From NCBI GenBank assembly GCA_001464765.1, contig LNDV01000029.1:62001-126000 (forward strand): DNA of 64,000 nucleotides. The letters run 5' to 3'. Positions 1 through 9,206 of this stretch are shown piece by piece (position 1 is the stretch's first letter; each line of letters opens with the position of its first letter). The notes beneath the pieces were generated by a model. That model searched no databases and had not been told where the DNA came from. It worked only from the letters and a program-made list of their open reading frames with translations. The stretch comes from Betaproteobacteria bacterium Ga0077526 (lineage in GTDB: Bacteria > Pseudomonadota > Gammaproteobacteria > Burkholderiales > Ga0077523). The position numbers and the translations under genes were made by a program.

Positions 1-49
1 TGGGCCCGACATGCCGATCGACGAACGCGTCTTCCCCGATGGGTTCCAT
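1..49 (-). CDS. gcvP: Glycine dehydrogenase (P protein), N-terminal fragment
   Basis: Only the first 16 codons are in the window; the gene runs off the left edge. The visible N-terminus ends in the FVDRHVGP signature that opens PLP-dependent glycine decarboxylases (the family's F-x-x-RH-x-GP motif). The ATG lies 5 nt beyond the gcvH stop, so it is the third gene of gcvT-gcvH-gcvP. P protein decarboxylates glycine and passes the aminomethyl group to lipoyl-GcvH. Whether it is the long fused form or the split GcvPA/GcvPB form cannot be seen. Confidence 0.85.
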   Translation of the reverse strand, partial: MEPIGEDAFVDRHVGP

Positions 50-54
50 CGCCG

Positions 55-438
55 TTACGCCGCGCCCACTGCCGCCTCGTAGCCTGCGGCGTCGAGCAGT
101 CCGGCGAGGTCGGCCGGATTCGCGGGCCGCAGCCGGAGGATCCAGGTGTCGAAGGGCTTTTCGTTGAGGCGCTGCGGTTCGGCTTCGAGTTCGGCATTGA
201 ACGCGATCACCTCGGCAGCCACCGGCGCGTAGATGTCGGATGCCGCCTTGACCGACTCGACGACGGCTGCTGTTTCACCGGCGGCAAGCGTGGCACCCAC
301 CTTGGCATCGCCGACGAAGACGATGTCACCGAGCATCTCCTGCGCGGTGTGCGTGATGCCGAGGGTGACGGTGCCGTCGGCTTCGGAACGCACCCACTCG
401 TGGGTTGCCGCGTACTTTCGGTCGGGGGGATTGCTCAT
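55..438 (-). CDS. gcvH: Glycine cleavage system H protein
   Basis: This 127-residue lipoyl carrier protein shuttles the aminomethyl intermediate between the P, T and L proteins of the glycine cleavage complex in the cytoplasm. The lipoylated lysine is K64 in VESVKAASDIYAP, within a normal biotinyl/lipoyl fold; length is typical. It lies 36 nt downstream of gcvT and directly upstream of gcvP, all on the minus strand, so it should be under control of the glycine riboswitch upstream of gcvT. Confidence 0.96.
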   Translation of the reverse strand: MSNPPDRKYAATHEWVRSEADGTVTLGITHTAQEMLGDIVFVGDAKVGATLAAGETAAVVESVKAASDIYAPVAAEVIAFNAELEAEPQRLNEKPFDTWILRLRPANPADLAGLLDAAGYEAAVGAA

Positions 439-474
439 GGGGTCTCCTGTGAAATGGGATCGGCGATCGGGCGG

Positions 475-1587
475 TCAGCCGCACGCCGGCGGCGGAACCA
501 GAAGGGATTTTCCATTGCGGACGAACGGCGGTTTGACGATGACCGCCGACAGCCACTTGTCGCGAACCTCCACTTCGACGGACGTGCCGGGCATCGGGGG
601 GTGCGATCCCTCCAGGGGAACGCGCGCCAGGGCGATGGAGAATCCGAGTGTCGGGGAGAACGTGCCGCTGGTCACCGTGCCCTCGCCGCTGGCGGTGCGC
701 ACCCGCATGTGGGATCGGAGTACGCCCTTGTCGAGCAGCCGCAGGCCGACCTGGCCGGCAGCCGGATGGGCCTGCTCCAGTGCCATGCGACCGACGAAGT
801 CGCGGCCGGGGCTGAGGTCCACGGTCCAGCGCAGGCCGCATTCGAACGGCGAGACCGTGTCGTCCATGTCCGTGCCGTAGAGGTTCATGCCGGCCTCGAG
901 CCGCAGCGTGTCGCGGGCGCCTAGTCCGCAGGGTTTCGCGCCCGCCTGCAGCAAGTCGTTCCAAAGGCCTGTCGCGGCGCCGGCCGGCACCGTCAGTTCG
1001 AATCCGTCCTCGCCGGTGTATCCGGTGCGAGCCACGAGAGCCCATGGCAGTTCCACCACTTCGAATCGTCCGAGGCCGTTCACGGTATTGACCGTATAGG
1101 GGCGGATCGTCGTCAGGACTTCCCGGGCGCGTGGCCCCTGCACCGCGATCATCGCGAGATCCCGGCGGGCGGCGATCTCCAGATCGAACGTGCCGGCTGC
1201 ATTGCGCGAGCGGATCCAGTTCTCGTCACCCGCCGCGGTCGCCGCGTTCACGACGAGCCTGTAGCGGAGGTTGTCGAGGCGATAGACGATCAGGTCGTCG
1301 ACCACACCGCCCCTCTCGTTCAGCATGCAGGTGTAGAGCGCGGTGCCGTCGCGGTTCAGGCGTGCCACGTCATTCGCGAGCAAGTGACGGAGGAAGTCGG
1401 TGACTCGCGGACCGGTCAGATCGAGGCTCAGCATGTGGGAGACATCGAAGAGACCGGCATGCCGGCGGACCTGATGGTGCTCGTCGATCTGGGAGCCGTA
1501 GTGCAGCGGCATCTCCCAGCCGCCGAAGTCGACCATGCGTGCGCCGAGAGCGACGTGGGCATCGAACAGCGGGGTGTGTCGGGGCAC
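475..1587 (-). CDS. gcvT: Aminomethyltransferase (glycine cleavage T protein)
   Basis: This 370-residue tetrahydrofolate-dependent aminomethyltransferase releases ammonia and transfers the one-carbon unit from aminomethyl-lipoyl-GcvH to THF. The N-terminus shows the family pattern (TPLFDAH, then MVDFGGWEMPLHY and AGLFDVSHM), followed by the folate-binding GcvT domain and a C-terminal barrel with the ARVP element. The start is GTG, supported by a GGAGG about 7 nt upstream. It is first in the gcvTHP operon, immediately downstream of the tandem glycine riboswitch. Confidence 0.96.
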   Translation of the reverse strand: MPRHTPLFDAHVALGARMVDFGGWEMPLHYGSQIDEHHQVRRHAGLFDVSHMLSLDLTGPRVTDFLRHLLANDVARLNRDGTALYTCMLNERGGVVDDLIVYRLDNLRYRLVVNAATAAGDENWIRSRNAAGTFDLEIAARRDLAMIAVQGPRAREVLTTIRPYTVNTVNGLGRFEVVELPWALVARTGYTGEDGFELTVPAGAATGLWNDLLQAGAKPCGLGARDTLRLEAGMNLYGTDMDDTVSPFECGLRWTVDLSPGRDFVGRMALEQAHPAAGQVGLRLLDKGVLRSHMRVRTASGEGTVTSGTFSPTLGFSIALARVPLEGSHPPMPGTSVEVEVRDKWLSAVIVKPPFVRNGKSLLVPPPACG

Positions 1588-1650
1588 GGCGGACCTCCGG
1601 AAACAGGATCACGGGAACGCAGTCCACGCAGAGTCGCCGCGTGGAACCGC

Positions 1651-1845
1651 CCCTCTGTCCTCTTTGCCTGAGAGTTCAATCCGCAGTTGGCGGATCTGCC
1701 CCTTCGGCGCCCGGATCGACCGGGACTCTCCAGAGTCGTAGGGGATCGCAAGGATCCGGGCAGCGGTTCTTAGGCCTGAGCGATTCCGGGCGGTTACGCC
1801 TTCGGCGGCGACCCTGAAGGTCGCACTCTCCTGCTGCTGTCCTAC
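1651..1845 (-). promoter_or_regulatory. Tandem glycine riboswitch
   Basis: On the minus strand, two aptamers are arranged head to tail. The first, about 1845-1761, carries GGAGAGTGCGACC, GCCGAAGGCG and GCTCAGGCC. The second, about 1736-1651, carries CTCTGGAGAGTCC, GCCGAAGGGGCA and ACTCTCAGGCAAAGAGGACAG. These are the conserved glycine aptamer blocks, separated by a short linker. It sits in the gcvT 5' leader and is expected to switch the gcvTHP operon on when glycine is abundant. The 360-nt gap between hemH and gcvT is explained by this element and its promoter. Confidence 0.95.
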
Positions 1846-1851
1846 GGTTCG

Positions 1852-1881
1852 AGAATACGCCCAACGACGCTGCCTTGCCAA
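1852..1881 (-). promoter_or_regulatory. Sigma-70 promoter of the gcv riboswitch transcript
   Basis: Reading the minus strand, TTGGCA (1881-1876) is followed after 18 bp by TATTCT (1857-1852). Transcription would begin about 1845, exactly where the first glycine aptamer starts. Position and match make this the likely promoter of gcvTHP; it is a pattern prediction. Confidence 0.6.
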
Positions 1882-1947
1882 CGGGCGACTGGGACGATTC
1901 GCACAGCCTGCGCGGTCTCGCTGGCGATACGGGCCGTCCCTTTTGCG

Positions 1948-3048
1948 TCAGTTGGTGGCGCCGAGAGCCTTCGCACGTTCGCGGGAGCGCGCGCCCTCCG
2001 CCTTGGCGGCGGCCTCGTCCCAGTTCGAGTGAAGCCACCCGTGCAGGTTGTCCACGGCGATCTGGCAGAGCGCCTGAATCCAGTCGTCGCGTTCGTTGAG
2101 GCAGGGGATATAGCGGAACTCGCTGCCGCCCGCGCCGAGGAATGCGGCCTTGTTTTCCATGGCGATCTCCTCCAGCGTTTCGAGGCAGTCGGCCACGAAG
2201 CCCGGGCACATGACGTCGACCTTCTTCGTGCCCTTGCGGGCGAGGTCTTCCAGCGTAGGCTGGGTGTAGGGCTGCAGCCACTCGGCCTGACCGAAGCGGG
2301 ACTGGAAGGTGAGCATCCACTGGTCGGGCCCGAGGCCGAGGGCTTCGGCGAGCAGGCGCCCGGTCTTGCGGCATTCGCAGTGATAGGGATCGCCCTTGTC
2401 CAGATGGAATCGCGGCACACCGTGGAAGCTCATGACGAGCTTGTCGGCCTTGCCGTTCACGGCCCAGTGATCCCGCACCGATTGCGCGAGTGCCGCGATG
2501 TAGCGCGGATGATCGTGGAAGTGATCGACCATGCGCAGGGCCGGCACGTGGCGTACGGCGCGCAGCGCGTCGAACAGAGCGTCGCACGCACTGCCCGTGG
2601 TACTGGCGGCGTACTGCGGATAGAGAGGCAGGATCAGCAGCCGATCGCAGCCGCCCTGCTTCAGCTTGTCCAGGCCCTGCGCGATCGACGGCTCGCCGTA
2701 GCGCATGGCGTACTCGACCTGAAGCGGCGACCGGATCGCGCGGCCGAGATAGCCATGCACGAGCGTCGCCTGCTTCTGGGTGTGCACCCTCAGCGGCGAG
2801 CCCTCGGGCGTCCAGATGGCGGCGTACTTGGCCGCGGACTTCTTGGGCCGCACATTCAGCACGATACCGTTCAGGATGAGCCACCAGAGCAGCCGCGGGA
2901 TCTCCACCACCCGCGGATCCCACAGGAACTCCTTCAGGTAGCGCTTCAGTGCCGGCGCGGTGGGGGCCTCCGGCGTGCCCAGGTTGATGAGCAGGATGCC
3001 GGTCTTGCCGAGGGAGCCGTGGCTGAATTGCGGTTCGGAAAGGTACAT
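1948..3048 (-). CDS. hemH: Ferrochelatase
   Basis: This 366-residue enzyme inserts Fe(II) into protoporphyrin IX, the last step of protoheme synthesis. Seen: the N-terminal [13 protein letters not shown] strand, the metal-site histidine in [20 protein letters not shown], and [15 protein letters not shown] near the C-terminus. The frame is open further upstream, but homology begins at the ATG at 3048 (MYLSEPQF), and the longer frame would run into the divergent thioesterase gene, so I chose 3048. No obvious strong ribosome-binding site is visible. Confidence 0.95.
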   Translation of the reverse strand: MYLSEPQFSHGSLGKTGILLINLGTPEAPTAPALKRYLKEFLWDPRVVEIPRLLWWLILNGIVLNVRPKKSAAKYAAIWTPEGSPLRVHTQKQATLVHGYLGRAIRSPLQVEYAMRYGEPSIAQGLDKLKQGGCDRLLILPLYPQYAASTTGSACDALFDALRAVRHVPALRMVDHFHDHPRYIAALAQSVRDHWAVNGKADKLVMSFHGVPRFHLDKGDPYHCECRKTGRLLAEALGLGPDQWMLTFQSRFGQAEWLQPYTQPTLEDLARKGTKKVDVMCPGFVADCLETLEEIAMENKAAFLGAGGSEFRYIPCLNERDDWIQALCQIAVDNLHGWLHSNWDEAAAKAEGARSRERAKALGATN

Positions 3049-3155
3049 GTGCCTGAAAAGGGGTGGAAATCCGTCGTCATTATGGGCCACGCGGGTTCGT
3101 CCTTCGGCGTGGGCGCCACTAAAATCACCGCGCACCGTTTCCGAGGAACCGCACC
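3049..3155. promoter_or_regulatory. Divergent promoter region hemH / thioesterase
   Basis: This is a 107-bp gap between divergent genes. A CATAAT -10-like box on the minus strand (3084-3079) would serve hemH. TAAAAT (3120-3125), 18 bp after TTCGTC, would serve the thioesterase. The -35 boxes are poor, so both assignments are tentative. Confidence 0.35.
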
Positions 3156-3647
3156 GTGTCCGCCGTCGCCCCGACCTACCTGCAATGGCCCGGCCAGTGT
3201 TTCGGCTGTTCGCCCCGCAATCCGTACGGCCTGCGTCTGCTGTTCGAGCGCACGGCACGCGGCGCGCGCGCTTCCCACTCTCTCGCCGCGCACTTCTGCG
3301 GCGTGGAGGGTATTGCCCACGGCGGGATCATCTCGACGCTCCTGGATGAGGTCGCGGCCTGGGCCATCATCCTGGTCACGGGAAAGCTGGGATTGACCAC
3401 GACCATGACGACGCGGTTCCTCGCACCGGTGAAGACCGGCATCGTGCTGACGCTGGAGGCCGAAGTGCTGCATGCCGATGGCCGGAAGGCGGCGACGCGG
3501 GCGGTGGTGCTGGATGGGCAGGGGGTCGAACTGGCCAGCGCCGACGCGGACTGGGCCCTGGCTTCGGCGGCTGTGGTGGCGAGGATGAGCGGGCTGCCCC
3601 GCGCAGACCTGGAGGCGTTCTTCGCGGGCTCCCGGCCGGCGCCTTGA
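3156..3647 (+). CDS. PaaI-type hotdog-fold thioesterase
   Basis: This 163-residue single-domain hotdog protein begins at GTG. The catalytic-loop motif [16 protein letters not shown] matches PaaI/YbgC-type acyl-CoA thioesterases, and the later strand [15 protein letters not shown] is the usual second half of the fold. The N-terminal [14 protein letters not shown] block (paired cysteines then N-P-x-G-L) is typical of the small subfamily found beside housekeeping genes. Substrate unknown. It lies between divergent hemH and convergent hrcA, so it is probably monocistronic. Confidence 0.85.
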   Translation: MSAVAPTYLQWPGQCFGCSPRNPYGLRLLFERTARGARASHSLAAHFCGVEGIAHGGIISTLLDEVAAWAIILVTGKLGLTTTMTTRFLAPVKTGIVLTLEAEVLHADGRKAATRAVVLDGQGVELASADADWALASAAVVARMSGLPRADLEAFFAGSRPAP

Positions 3648-3656
3648 AGCCGACGG

Positions 3657-4673
3657 TCAGGACTGGGAAAGGGCGCTGGACAGGAGCTTGGCGGTGATGT
3701 CGACGATCGGGATGACCCGTTCGTACGCCATGCGGGTGGGGCCGATCACGCCCACGGTGCCCACGACCTGACCGTCGACTTCGTAGGGGGCGGTCACCAC
3801 GCTGCATTCGTCCAGCGGAACCAGTCCGGACTCTCCGCCGATGAAGATCTGCACGCCGTGGGCCTGCGACGAGAGTTCCAGCAGCTGCAGGAAGCCGGTT
3901 TTCTGCTCGAACATGGCGAACAGCCGGCGCAGGCTGTCCATGTTGGTGGACAGATCCGAAACGTCCAGCAGATGGCGCTCGCCAGAGAGCACGAACTCGC
4001 CGGAGCGGTCCTGCATGGCTTCCGAGCCGGCCTCGACGGCGTGGGACATCAGCTGGGAGATGTCCTCGCGCAGCTTGCGGAGGTCGGCCTTGAGGCGCTT
4101 GCGCATCTCCTCGAAGTCGAGCCCTGCGAAGTTCTGGTTGATGAAGTTGGCGGCCTCGGTGAGCTGGGAGGCGGTGTAGGGCCTGTCGATCGTGATGATC
4201 CGGTTCTGCACGTCGCCGTCGGGCGTGACGATGATGAGCAGGATGCGGTTCTCGCCGAGCCGCAGGAACTCCATGTGGCGGAAGGCGGCGGTACGGCGGC
4301 GGGGCGTCATGACCACGCCAGCGAAGCGGGTGAGCTCGGAGAGCAGGTGCGAGGCCGACGCGACGAGCTTCTGCGTGTTGGCGGCCTGGAGCTGGCCTTC
4401 GAGCTGGGAGATCTCCACCTGCTCCAGCGGCTTCACGGTGAGCAGGTTGTCCACGAAGAGCCGATAGCCGCGGGGGGTGGGAATGCGACCGGCAGAGGTG
4501 TGCGGGCTCGCGATGTAGCCCATCTCCTCGAGGTCGGCCATGATGTTCCGGATGCTCGCAGGCGAGAGGTCGAGGCCGGAGAACTTGGCCAGTGCGCGGG
4601 AGCCGACGGGCTCGCCATCGTCGATGTAGCGCTCGATGAGCGTCTTCAGGAGGATGCGGGAGCGGTCGTTCAT
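3657..4673 (-). CDS. hrcA: Heat-inducible transcription repressor HrcA
   Basis: This winged-helix repressor binds CIRCE operators of chaperone operons and is kept active by GroESL. Seen: the N-terminal DNA-binding region ([20 protein letters not shown], then [20 protein letters not shown]) and the later GAF-like inducer domain; about 338 residues from the MND start, normal for the family. Start choice: the frame opens at 4685, but MNDRSR at 4673 matches family N-termini. No dnaK/grpE gene or CIRCE sequence is visible in this window. It is convergent with the thioesterase and divergent from nadK. Confidence 0.95.
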   Translation of the reverse strand: MNDRSRILLKTLIERYIDDGEPVGSRALAKFSGLDLSPASIRNIMADLEEMGYIASPHTSAGRIPTPRGYRLFVDNLLTVKPLEQVEISQLEGQLQAANTQKLVASASHLLSELTRFAGVVMTPRRRTAAFRHMEFLRLGENRILLIIVTPDGDVQNRIITIDRPYTASQLTEAANFINQNFAGLDFEEMRKRLKADLRKLREDISQLMSHAVEAGSEAMQDRSGEFVLSGERHLLDVSDLSTNMDSLRRLFAMFEQKTGFLQLLELSSQAHGVQIFIGGESGLVPLDECSVVTAPYEVDGQVVGTVGVIGPTRMAYERVIPIVDITAKLLSSALSQS

Positions 4674-4800
4674 CATGGTCGGCAAATTCTAAACAGGTTC
4701 CATGCCCAGCGGGAAGTTACTGCAATCCCGGGGCGTAGAGCCTGCGTCCGCGCTTCGGGGAGCGGGGTCCGGCGGACAAAGTGTGCTTTAATCCGGGCCG

Positions 4801-5676
4801 ATGGACAGATTCCGCACCATAGCGCTCATCGGCAAATACAAGAGCCCCGAGATTGCCGGGCCCTTGCTCGATCTCGCCGACTTTCTCGAACGTCACGGTC
4901 GGTCCGTCGTCGTCGACCCGCTCACGGCAGTGCACATCGGTGACCACCGTCGCCTCGTGCTGTCGCTCGAGGACATCGGCAAGCAGGCCGATCTCGCGAT
5001 CGTGATCGGCGGCGACGGCACCATGTTGAACATCGCGCGCACGCTCGCGCCCTACGATGTGGCGCTCGTCGGCGTGAACGTCGGACGGCTCGGCTTCCTC
5101 ACCGACGTGTCCATGGACACCATGTTCGACACGATCGGCGCGATGCTTGACGGTCACTACATCGTCGAGTCCCGGCTGCTGCTGCATTCCGAGGTCCGCC
5201 GCGGCGGTGTCCGGGTGATGGATGTCGTCGCGTTCAACGACGTCTCCGTGAACAAGGGGGCCGAAGGCAGTCTCATCGAGTTGGAGGTGCGTGTCGATCG
5301 CCAGTTCGTCTGCGATCTTCGCGCCGACGGCCTGATCATCGCTTCGCCGACCGGCTCCACGGCCTATGCGCTGTCCGCCGGCGGGCCCATCGTGCATCCC
5401 TCGCTGTCGGTGATGACGCTCGTTCCCGTCTGCCCGCATACCCTGTCGAACCGTCCCATCGTCGTGTCGGCGGAATCGACGGTCGAGATTCTCGTGGGCA
5501 GCGCCGCGGATGTGCGGGTGCATTTCGACAGTCATTCCCACTGCGAGCTGAAGGACGGCGACCGGGTGGTCGTGCGCCGCTGTCCCGACAAGATCCGCCT
5601 GCTCCATCCCTCCAGCCACGACTACTACCACATGCTCCGGGAGAAGTTGCGCTGGAGCGAAAAGCCCGGGCGCTGA
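4801..5676 (+). CDS. nadK: NAD kinase
   Basis: This 291-residue cytosolic ATP-NAD kinase makes NADP+. The catalytic GGDGT motif is at residues 70-74, followed by GVNVGRLGFLTD, NDVSVNKGAEG and the glycine-rich TGSTAYALSAGGPI loop; all expected motifs are intact. There is no clear Shine-Dalgarno, and a TTTAAT -10-like box lies only 8 bp before the ATG (4787-4792), so a leaderless or very short-leader mRNA is possible. recN follows 21 nt later, a pairing common in proteobacteria. Confidence 0.96.
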   Translation: MDRFRTIALIGKYKSPEIAGPLLDLADFLERHGRSVVVDPLTAVHIGDHRRLVLSLEDIGKQADLAIVIGGDGTMLNIARTLAPYDVALVGVNVGRLGFLTDVSMDTMFDTIGAMLDGHYIVESRLLLHSEVRRGGVRVMDVVAFNDVSVNKGAEGSLIELEVRVDRQFVCDLRADGLIIASPTGSTAYALSAGGPIVHPSLSVMTLVPVCPHTLSNRPIVVSAESTVEILVGSAADVRVHFDSHSHCELKDGDRVVVRRCPDKIRLLHPSSHDYYHMLREKLRWSEKPGR

Positions 5677-5697
5677 GGGCGGGTCGGGGTCGTCGCC

Positions 5698-7368
5698 ATG
5701 CTGCTATCGCTCAGCGTGCAGGATTTCGTGATCGTGGACCGGCTCCGTCTGGAGTTCTCGCCCGGCTTCACCGTGCTCACCGGTGAAACCGGCGCGGGCA
5801 AGTCCATCCTCGTCGATGCTCTCCTGCTCGTGCTGGGCGCCCGTGGCGATGCGTCCGTGGTGCGTGCCGGCTGCGAGAAGGCGGAGATCACCGCGGAATT
5901 CGACATCGGGGCGGTTCCTGCGGTGGCGACCTATCTCGCGGAGCAGGACCTCGCGACCGGCGAGGGCGAATGCATTCTGCGGCGGGTCATCGACGGGTCG
6001 GGCCGCTCCCGCGCCTTCGTGAACGGGCGACCGACGACCGTCGCCCAGCTGCGGGAGCTCGGGATGGCGCTCGTGGACATTCACGGCCAGCACGAACATC
6101 AGACGCTGGTCAGAGTCTCCGAGCAGCGGGCTTTGCTGGACGCCTTTGCCAACGCTCTGCCGACCGCAGCGGAGGTCCTCGCGCATTTCCGGGTGTGGCA
6201 GGAAGCGAAAGCCCGATGGCATGCGGCGGTCACCGGGGCGCAGGCGGCCGTGGACGAGCGGGACCGCCTGTCGTGGCAGATTCAGGAACTGCAGCGAGTG
6301 GCCCTGCCGCCGGACGCGTGGATGGAACTGCAGTCCGATCACGACCGGCTGGCGAACGCCGCCACCCTCATCGAGGGTACGCAGCGTGCCATCGATCTCC
6401 TCTCCGAGAACGACGTCTCCGCGGCGTCGATGGTCGACGCGGTCTCATCCGCGGTCCGTCCGCTTGCGAGCCACGATCGCGCGCTCGAACCCGTGATGGA
6501 ACTGCTGCAGTCGGCGGAGATCCAGATTTCCGAGGCGGCCCACGCCCTGCGCCACTACCGGGAGCGTCTGGAACTCGATCCCGCACGCCTGAAGGAAGTG
6601 GAAGGCAGGCTCGAGGCGGTGGTCAGCGCGGCGCGCAAGTATCGTGTCGATCCCGAGTCCCTCGCCGGCAAGCTCGCGGAGCTCGAGGCTCGACAGTCTG
6701 CGCTCGCTTCGTCTCTCGACGTGGAGGGGCTGGAGCGAGCGACCGCGGAGGCGGAGGCGACGTACCGGAAGGCGGCCGCCGGACTCACGAAGGCGCGCCA
6801 GCGCGCGGCGTCGACCTTGTCGAAGGCCGTCACGGAGGCGATGCAGCAGCTCGCCATGGAGGGCGGCGCCTTCGAAGTGGCGCTGGTACCCGAAGAGGTG
6901 CCGGCGGCGCACGGACTCGAATCCGTGGAGTTCCGGTTCCGGGGGCACGCTGGCATGGCGACGGCGCCAGTGTCCCGCATTGCGTCGGGCGGGGAGCTGT
7001 CGCGCCTGTCCCTCGCGATCCAGGCCGTCACCAGTCAGGTGACACCTGTGCCCACACAGATCTTCGACGAGGTGGACTCCGGCATCGGCGGCGCGGTCGC
7101 CGAGGTCGTCGGGGCCATGTTGCGTCGTCTCGGCAGCGGGCGGCAGGTGCTGTGCATCACGCACCTCGCGCAGGTGGCGGCGGCAGCCGAACGTCAGTGG
7201 CGCGTGGCCAAACGCACGGTGAAGGGCGCGACCCAATCCACGGTGGAGCCGCTCGACGATGCCGGGCGGGTGGAGGAGCTCGCGCGGATGATGGGCGGGG
7301 TCAAGATCACCGAGACCACGCGCCGGCATGCCGCCGAGATGCTGTCCCGTCACGGGGAGCCCGGCTGA
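5698..7368 (+). CDS. recN: DNA repair protein RecN
   Basis: This 556-residue SMC-like ATPase acts early in double-strand break repair. Walker A is GETGAGKS at residues 29-36. A long coiled-coil middle follows (about 150-370), then the ABC signature region (SRIASGGELSRLSLAIQ) and Walker B (TQIFDEVDSGIGG), and the conserved CITHLAQVAA. Length and domain order are normal. It is probably co-transcribed with nadK and ends convergent with fur. Confidence 0.96.
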   Translation: MLLSLSVQDFVIVDRLRLEFSPGFTVLTGETGAGKSILVDALLLVLGARGDASVVRAGCEKAEITAEFDIGAVPAVATYLAEQDLATGEGECILRRVIDGSGRSRAFVNGRPTTVAQLRELGMALVDIHGQHEHQTLVRVSEQRALLDAFANALPTAAEVLAHFRVWQEAKARWHAAVTGAQAAVDERDRLSWQIQELQRVALPPDAWMELQSDHDRLANAATLIEGTQRAIDLLSENDVSAASMVDAVSSAVRPLASHDRALEPVMELLQSAEIQISEAAHALRHYRERLELDPARLKEVEGRLEAVVSAARKYRVDPESLAGKLAELEARQSALASSLDVEGLERATAEAEATYRKAAAGLTKARQRAASTLSKAVTEAMQQLAMEGGAFEVALVPEEVPAAHGLESVEFRFRGHAGMATAPVSRIASGGELSRLSLAIQAVTSQVTPVPTQIFDEVDSGIGGAVAEVVGAMLRRLGSGRQVLCITHLAQVAAAAERQWRVAKRTVKGATQSTVEPLDDAGRVEELARMMGGVKITETTRRHAAEMLSRHGEPG

Positions 7369-7406
7369 ATCCGGGCCGGGCGGGCCCGTCAGGCCTTCAT
7401 GGAACC

Positions 7407-7883
7407 TCAGCCCTCGGACGAGGGGAGTTCCTGGCTCAGCCGGACGCCGGTGTTCTTTCGGTTCGGGCAGTTCGGACGGTTGCAGTAGGCATAAAGCTGC
7501 AAGGAATGCTCATGGATAGCGAAGCCGCGGTCCCGCGCGATGGCTTCCTGCCGTTTCTCGATTTCCGCATCGTAGAACTCTTCCACATGCCCGCACTGGA
7601 GACACACGAGATGGTCGTGGTGCCCGCCCTCATTCAGTTCGAATACGGCCTTGCCGCTCTCGAAATGGTGGCGGGACAGCAGGCCCGCCTGCTCGAACTG
7701 CGTGAGCACCCGGTAGATGGTGGCGAGCCCGATATCCATGCCTTCGGCCATCAGGATCTTGTAGACGTCCTCGGCCGTGAGGTGGCGCTCCTCGCTCGTT
7801 TCGAACAGGTTGAGGATCTTGAGCCGCGGCAGCGTGGCCTTCAGTCCGATGGTCTTGAGGTCGTTCGGGGTTCTGTTCGTCAT
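7407..7883 (-). CDS. fur: Ferric uptake regulator Fur
   Basis: This 158-residue iron-responsive repressor has an N-terminal winged helix ([15 protein letters not shown], then [20 protein letters not shown]) and a C-terminal dimerisation/metal domain. Metal ligands visible are H33, the HHDH cluster at 88-91, C94/C97 and a second cysteine pair at C134/C139. It is divergent from bamE with 58 bp between, an arrangement common in beta- and gammaproteobacteria. Confidence 0.97.
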   Translation of the reverse strand: MTNRTPNDLKTIGLKATLPRLKILNLFETSEERHLTAEDVYKILMAEGMDIGLATIYRVLTQFEQAGLLSRHHFESGKAVFELNEGGHHDHLVCLQCGHVEEFYDAEIEKRQEAIARDRGFAIHEHSLQLYAYCNRPNCPNRKNTGVRLSQELPSSEG

Positions 7884-7900
7884 GGCGGGGCTCGGGAATG

Positions 7901-7916
7901 CTATCGATTATCATAG
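7901..7916. promoter_or_regulatory. Possible Fur box / -10 region between fur and bamE
   Basis: The AT-rich CTATCGATTATCATAG stands out in the GC-rich divergent gap. Read on the minus strand it contains the GATAATC core of the Fur box and matches about 12 of 19 consensus positions by eye. It also offers TATGAT/GATAAT as a -10 for fur. Autoregulation is an inference. Confidence 0.35.
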
Positions 7917-7941
7917 AAGCTTTCCCCCGCCCTGAGAACCG

Positions 7942-8340
7942 ATGACGCCTTTCTCAAAGCGCGCAGCCGCTGCGTTCGCGCTCGCTGCCGCCGCCCTTGC
8001 CGTCCCGCTTGCGGGCTGTTCGGTCAAGCTCTACAAGATTGACATCCAGCAGGGCAATGTCGTCACCCAGGAGATGATCGCGAAACTGCGAGCGGGCATG
8101 ACGCGGCAGCAGGTGAAGTACGTCCTCGGCACGCCACTCGTGGCCGATGCGTTCCATCCGGAGCGCTGGGACTACTTCTACAAGTTCGACAAGGCCGGCA
8201 ATCCCGCGGACCAGCGCCGTCTCACGCTCGTGTTCAAGGAAGAGCAGCTCGACCGGATTATTGGCGATGTCGCGGCGGCGCCCGGGCTCGTGCGGCCGGA
8301 AGCGGGCGCGGGCAGCGCCGACAAGACCAAGGGAAAGTAA
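7942..8340 (+). CDS. bamE: Outer membrane assembly lipoprotein BamE (SmpA/OmlA)
   Basis: This 132-residue lipoprotein of the BAM complex, which inserts beta-barrel proteins into the outer membrane, has a signal peptide ending in the lipobox LAGC with lipidated C26. The SmpA/OmlA domain follows: YKIDIQQGNVV, MIAKLRAGMTRQQVKYVLGT and WDYFYKF are the family hallmarks. The C-terminal tail after about residue 108 is low complexity. dapB starts 3 nt downstream, so the two are probably co-transcribed. Confidence 0.95.
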   Translation: MTPFSKRAAAAFALAAAALAVPLAGCSVKLYKIDIQQGNVVTQEMIAKLRAGMTRQQVKYVLGTPLVADAFHPERWDYFYKFDKAGNPADQRRLTLVFKEEQLDRIIGDVAAAPGLVRPEAGAGSADKTKGK

Positions 8341-8343
8341 ATC

Positions 8344-9147
8344 ATGACGCAGAAGATCGTGATCACCGGCAGCACCGGGAGAATGGGGCGTGCCCTGATC
8401 GAAGTGATTGCCGCTGCGCCAGATTTGCGGCTCCATGCCGCGCTGGAACGGGCTGACTGTCCCGGTCTGGGACAGGACGCGGGTGCGTTTGCCGGTGTCG
8501 TGACCGGCGTGCCGGTGTCCTCCGACGTCGAAGCCGCCCTGCGGGGTGCCGACGTGCTGGTCGACTTCACGCGCCCGGTGGCGACCATGGCCCACGCCGA
8601 GGCCTGCGCACGCCATGGCGTGAAGCTCGTGATCGGCACCACCGGTTTTTCCGAGGAGCAGAAGGCCCGCCTGCAGGAGCTGGCCCGGAACACCGCCATG
8701 GTGATGGCGCCGAACATGAGCGTCGGCGTCAATGTCCTGCTCCGGCTGATCGACCTCGCCGCTCGGACGCTCGGCGACGAGTTCGACGTCGAGATCCTGG
8801 AGGCGCATCATCGCCACAAGGTCGATGCCCCCAGCGGCACGGCGCTGCGGATGGGCGAAGTGGTGGCTGCCGCCATGGGTCGCTCCCTGGCGACCGACGC
8901 CGTATATGGGCGCGAGGGGGTCACGGGCGAGCGCGATCCCCGGACCATCGGCTTTGCGACGGTGCGGGGAGGGGACATCGTCGGCGATCACACCGTCCTC
9001 TTTGCAGGAACGGGCGAGCGCGTCGAACTCACCCACAAGGCGTCGAGCCGTGCCACGTTCGCGCAAGGAGCGCTCCGCGCCGCTCGATTTCTTGCCGGAC
9101 GCAGTTCGGGCATCCATGACATGCAGGACGTTCTGGGCCTTCGCTGA
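8344..9147 (+). CDS. dapB: 4-hydroxy-tetrahydrodipicolinate reductase
   Basis: This 267-residue NAD(P)H-dependent reductase belongs to the lysine/diaminopimelate pathway. The N-terminal nucleotide-binding [12 protein letters not shown] loop, the mid-protein GTTGFS and APNMSVGVN, and the catalytic [13 protein letters not shown] (general-acid histidine pair and lysine) are intact. It follows bamE by 3 nt and precedes the independent carA promoter. Confidence 0.97.
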   Translation: MTQKIVITGSTGRMGRALIEVIAAAPDLRLHAALERADCPGLGQDAGAFAGVVTGVPVSSDVEAALRGADVLVDFTRPVATMAHAEACARHGVKLVIGTTGFSEEQKARLQELARNTAMVMAPNMSVGVNVLLRLIDLAARTLGDEFDVEILEAHHRHKVDAPSGTALRMGEVVAAAMGRSLATDAVYGREGVTGERDPRTIGFATVRGGDIVGDHTVLFAGTGERVELTHKASSRATFAQGALRAARFLAGRSSGIHDMQDVLGLR

Positions 9148-9169
9148 GCGCGCGGTCGGCTCTGCACGA

Positions 9170-9199
9170 TTGCCGTGCAGGGGGTCTCCCGGCTATACT
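9170..9199 (+). promoter_or_regulatory. Sigma-70 promoter for carA
   Basis: TTGCCG (9170-9175), an 18-bp spacer and TATACT (9194-9199). This is one of the better core promoters in the window. It predicts transcription from about 9206 and a leader of about 145 nt before carA. Confidence 0.65.
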
Positions 9200-9206
9200 T
9201 GAGTTC

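Noticed and set aside
3049..3258. N-terminal extension of ferrochelatase to 3258
   Set aside because: It would overlap the divergent thioesterase gene and the extra residues are Arg/Gly-rich with no family match; homology starts at 3048.
4674..4800. CIRCE operator in the hrcA-nadK gap
   Set aside because: No TTAGCACTC/GAGTGCTAA inverted repeat is present; only a weak -10-like box for nadK.
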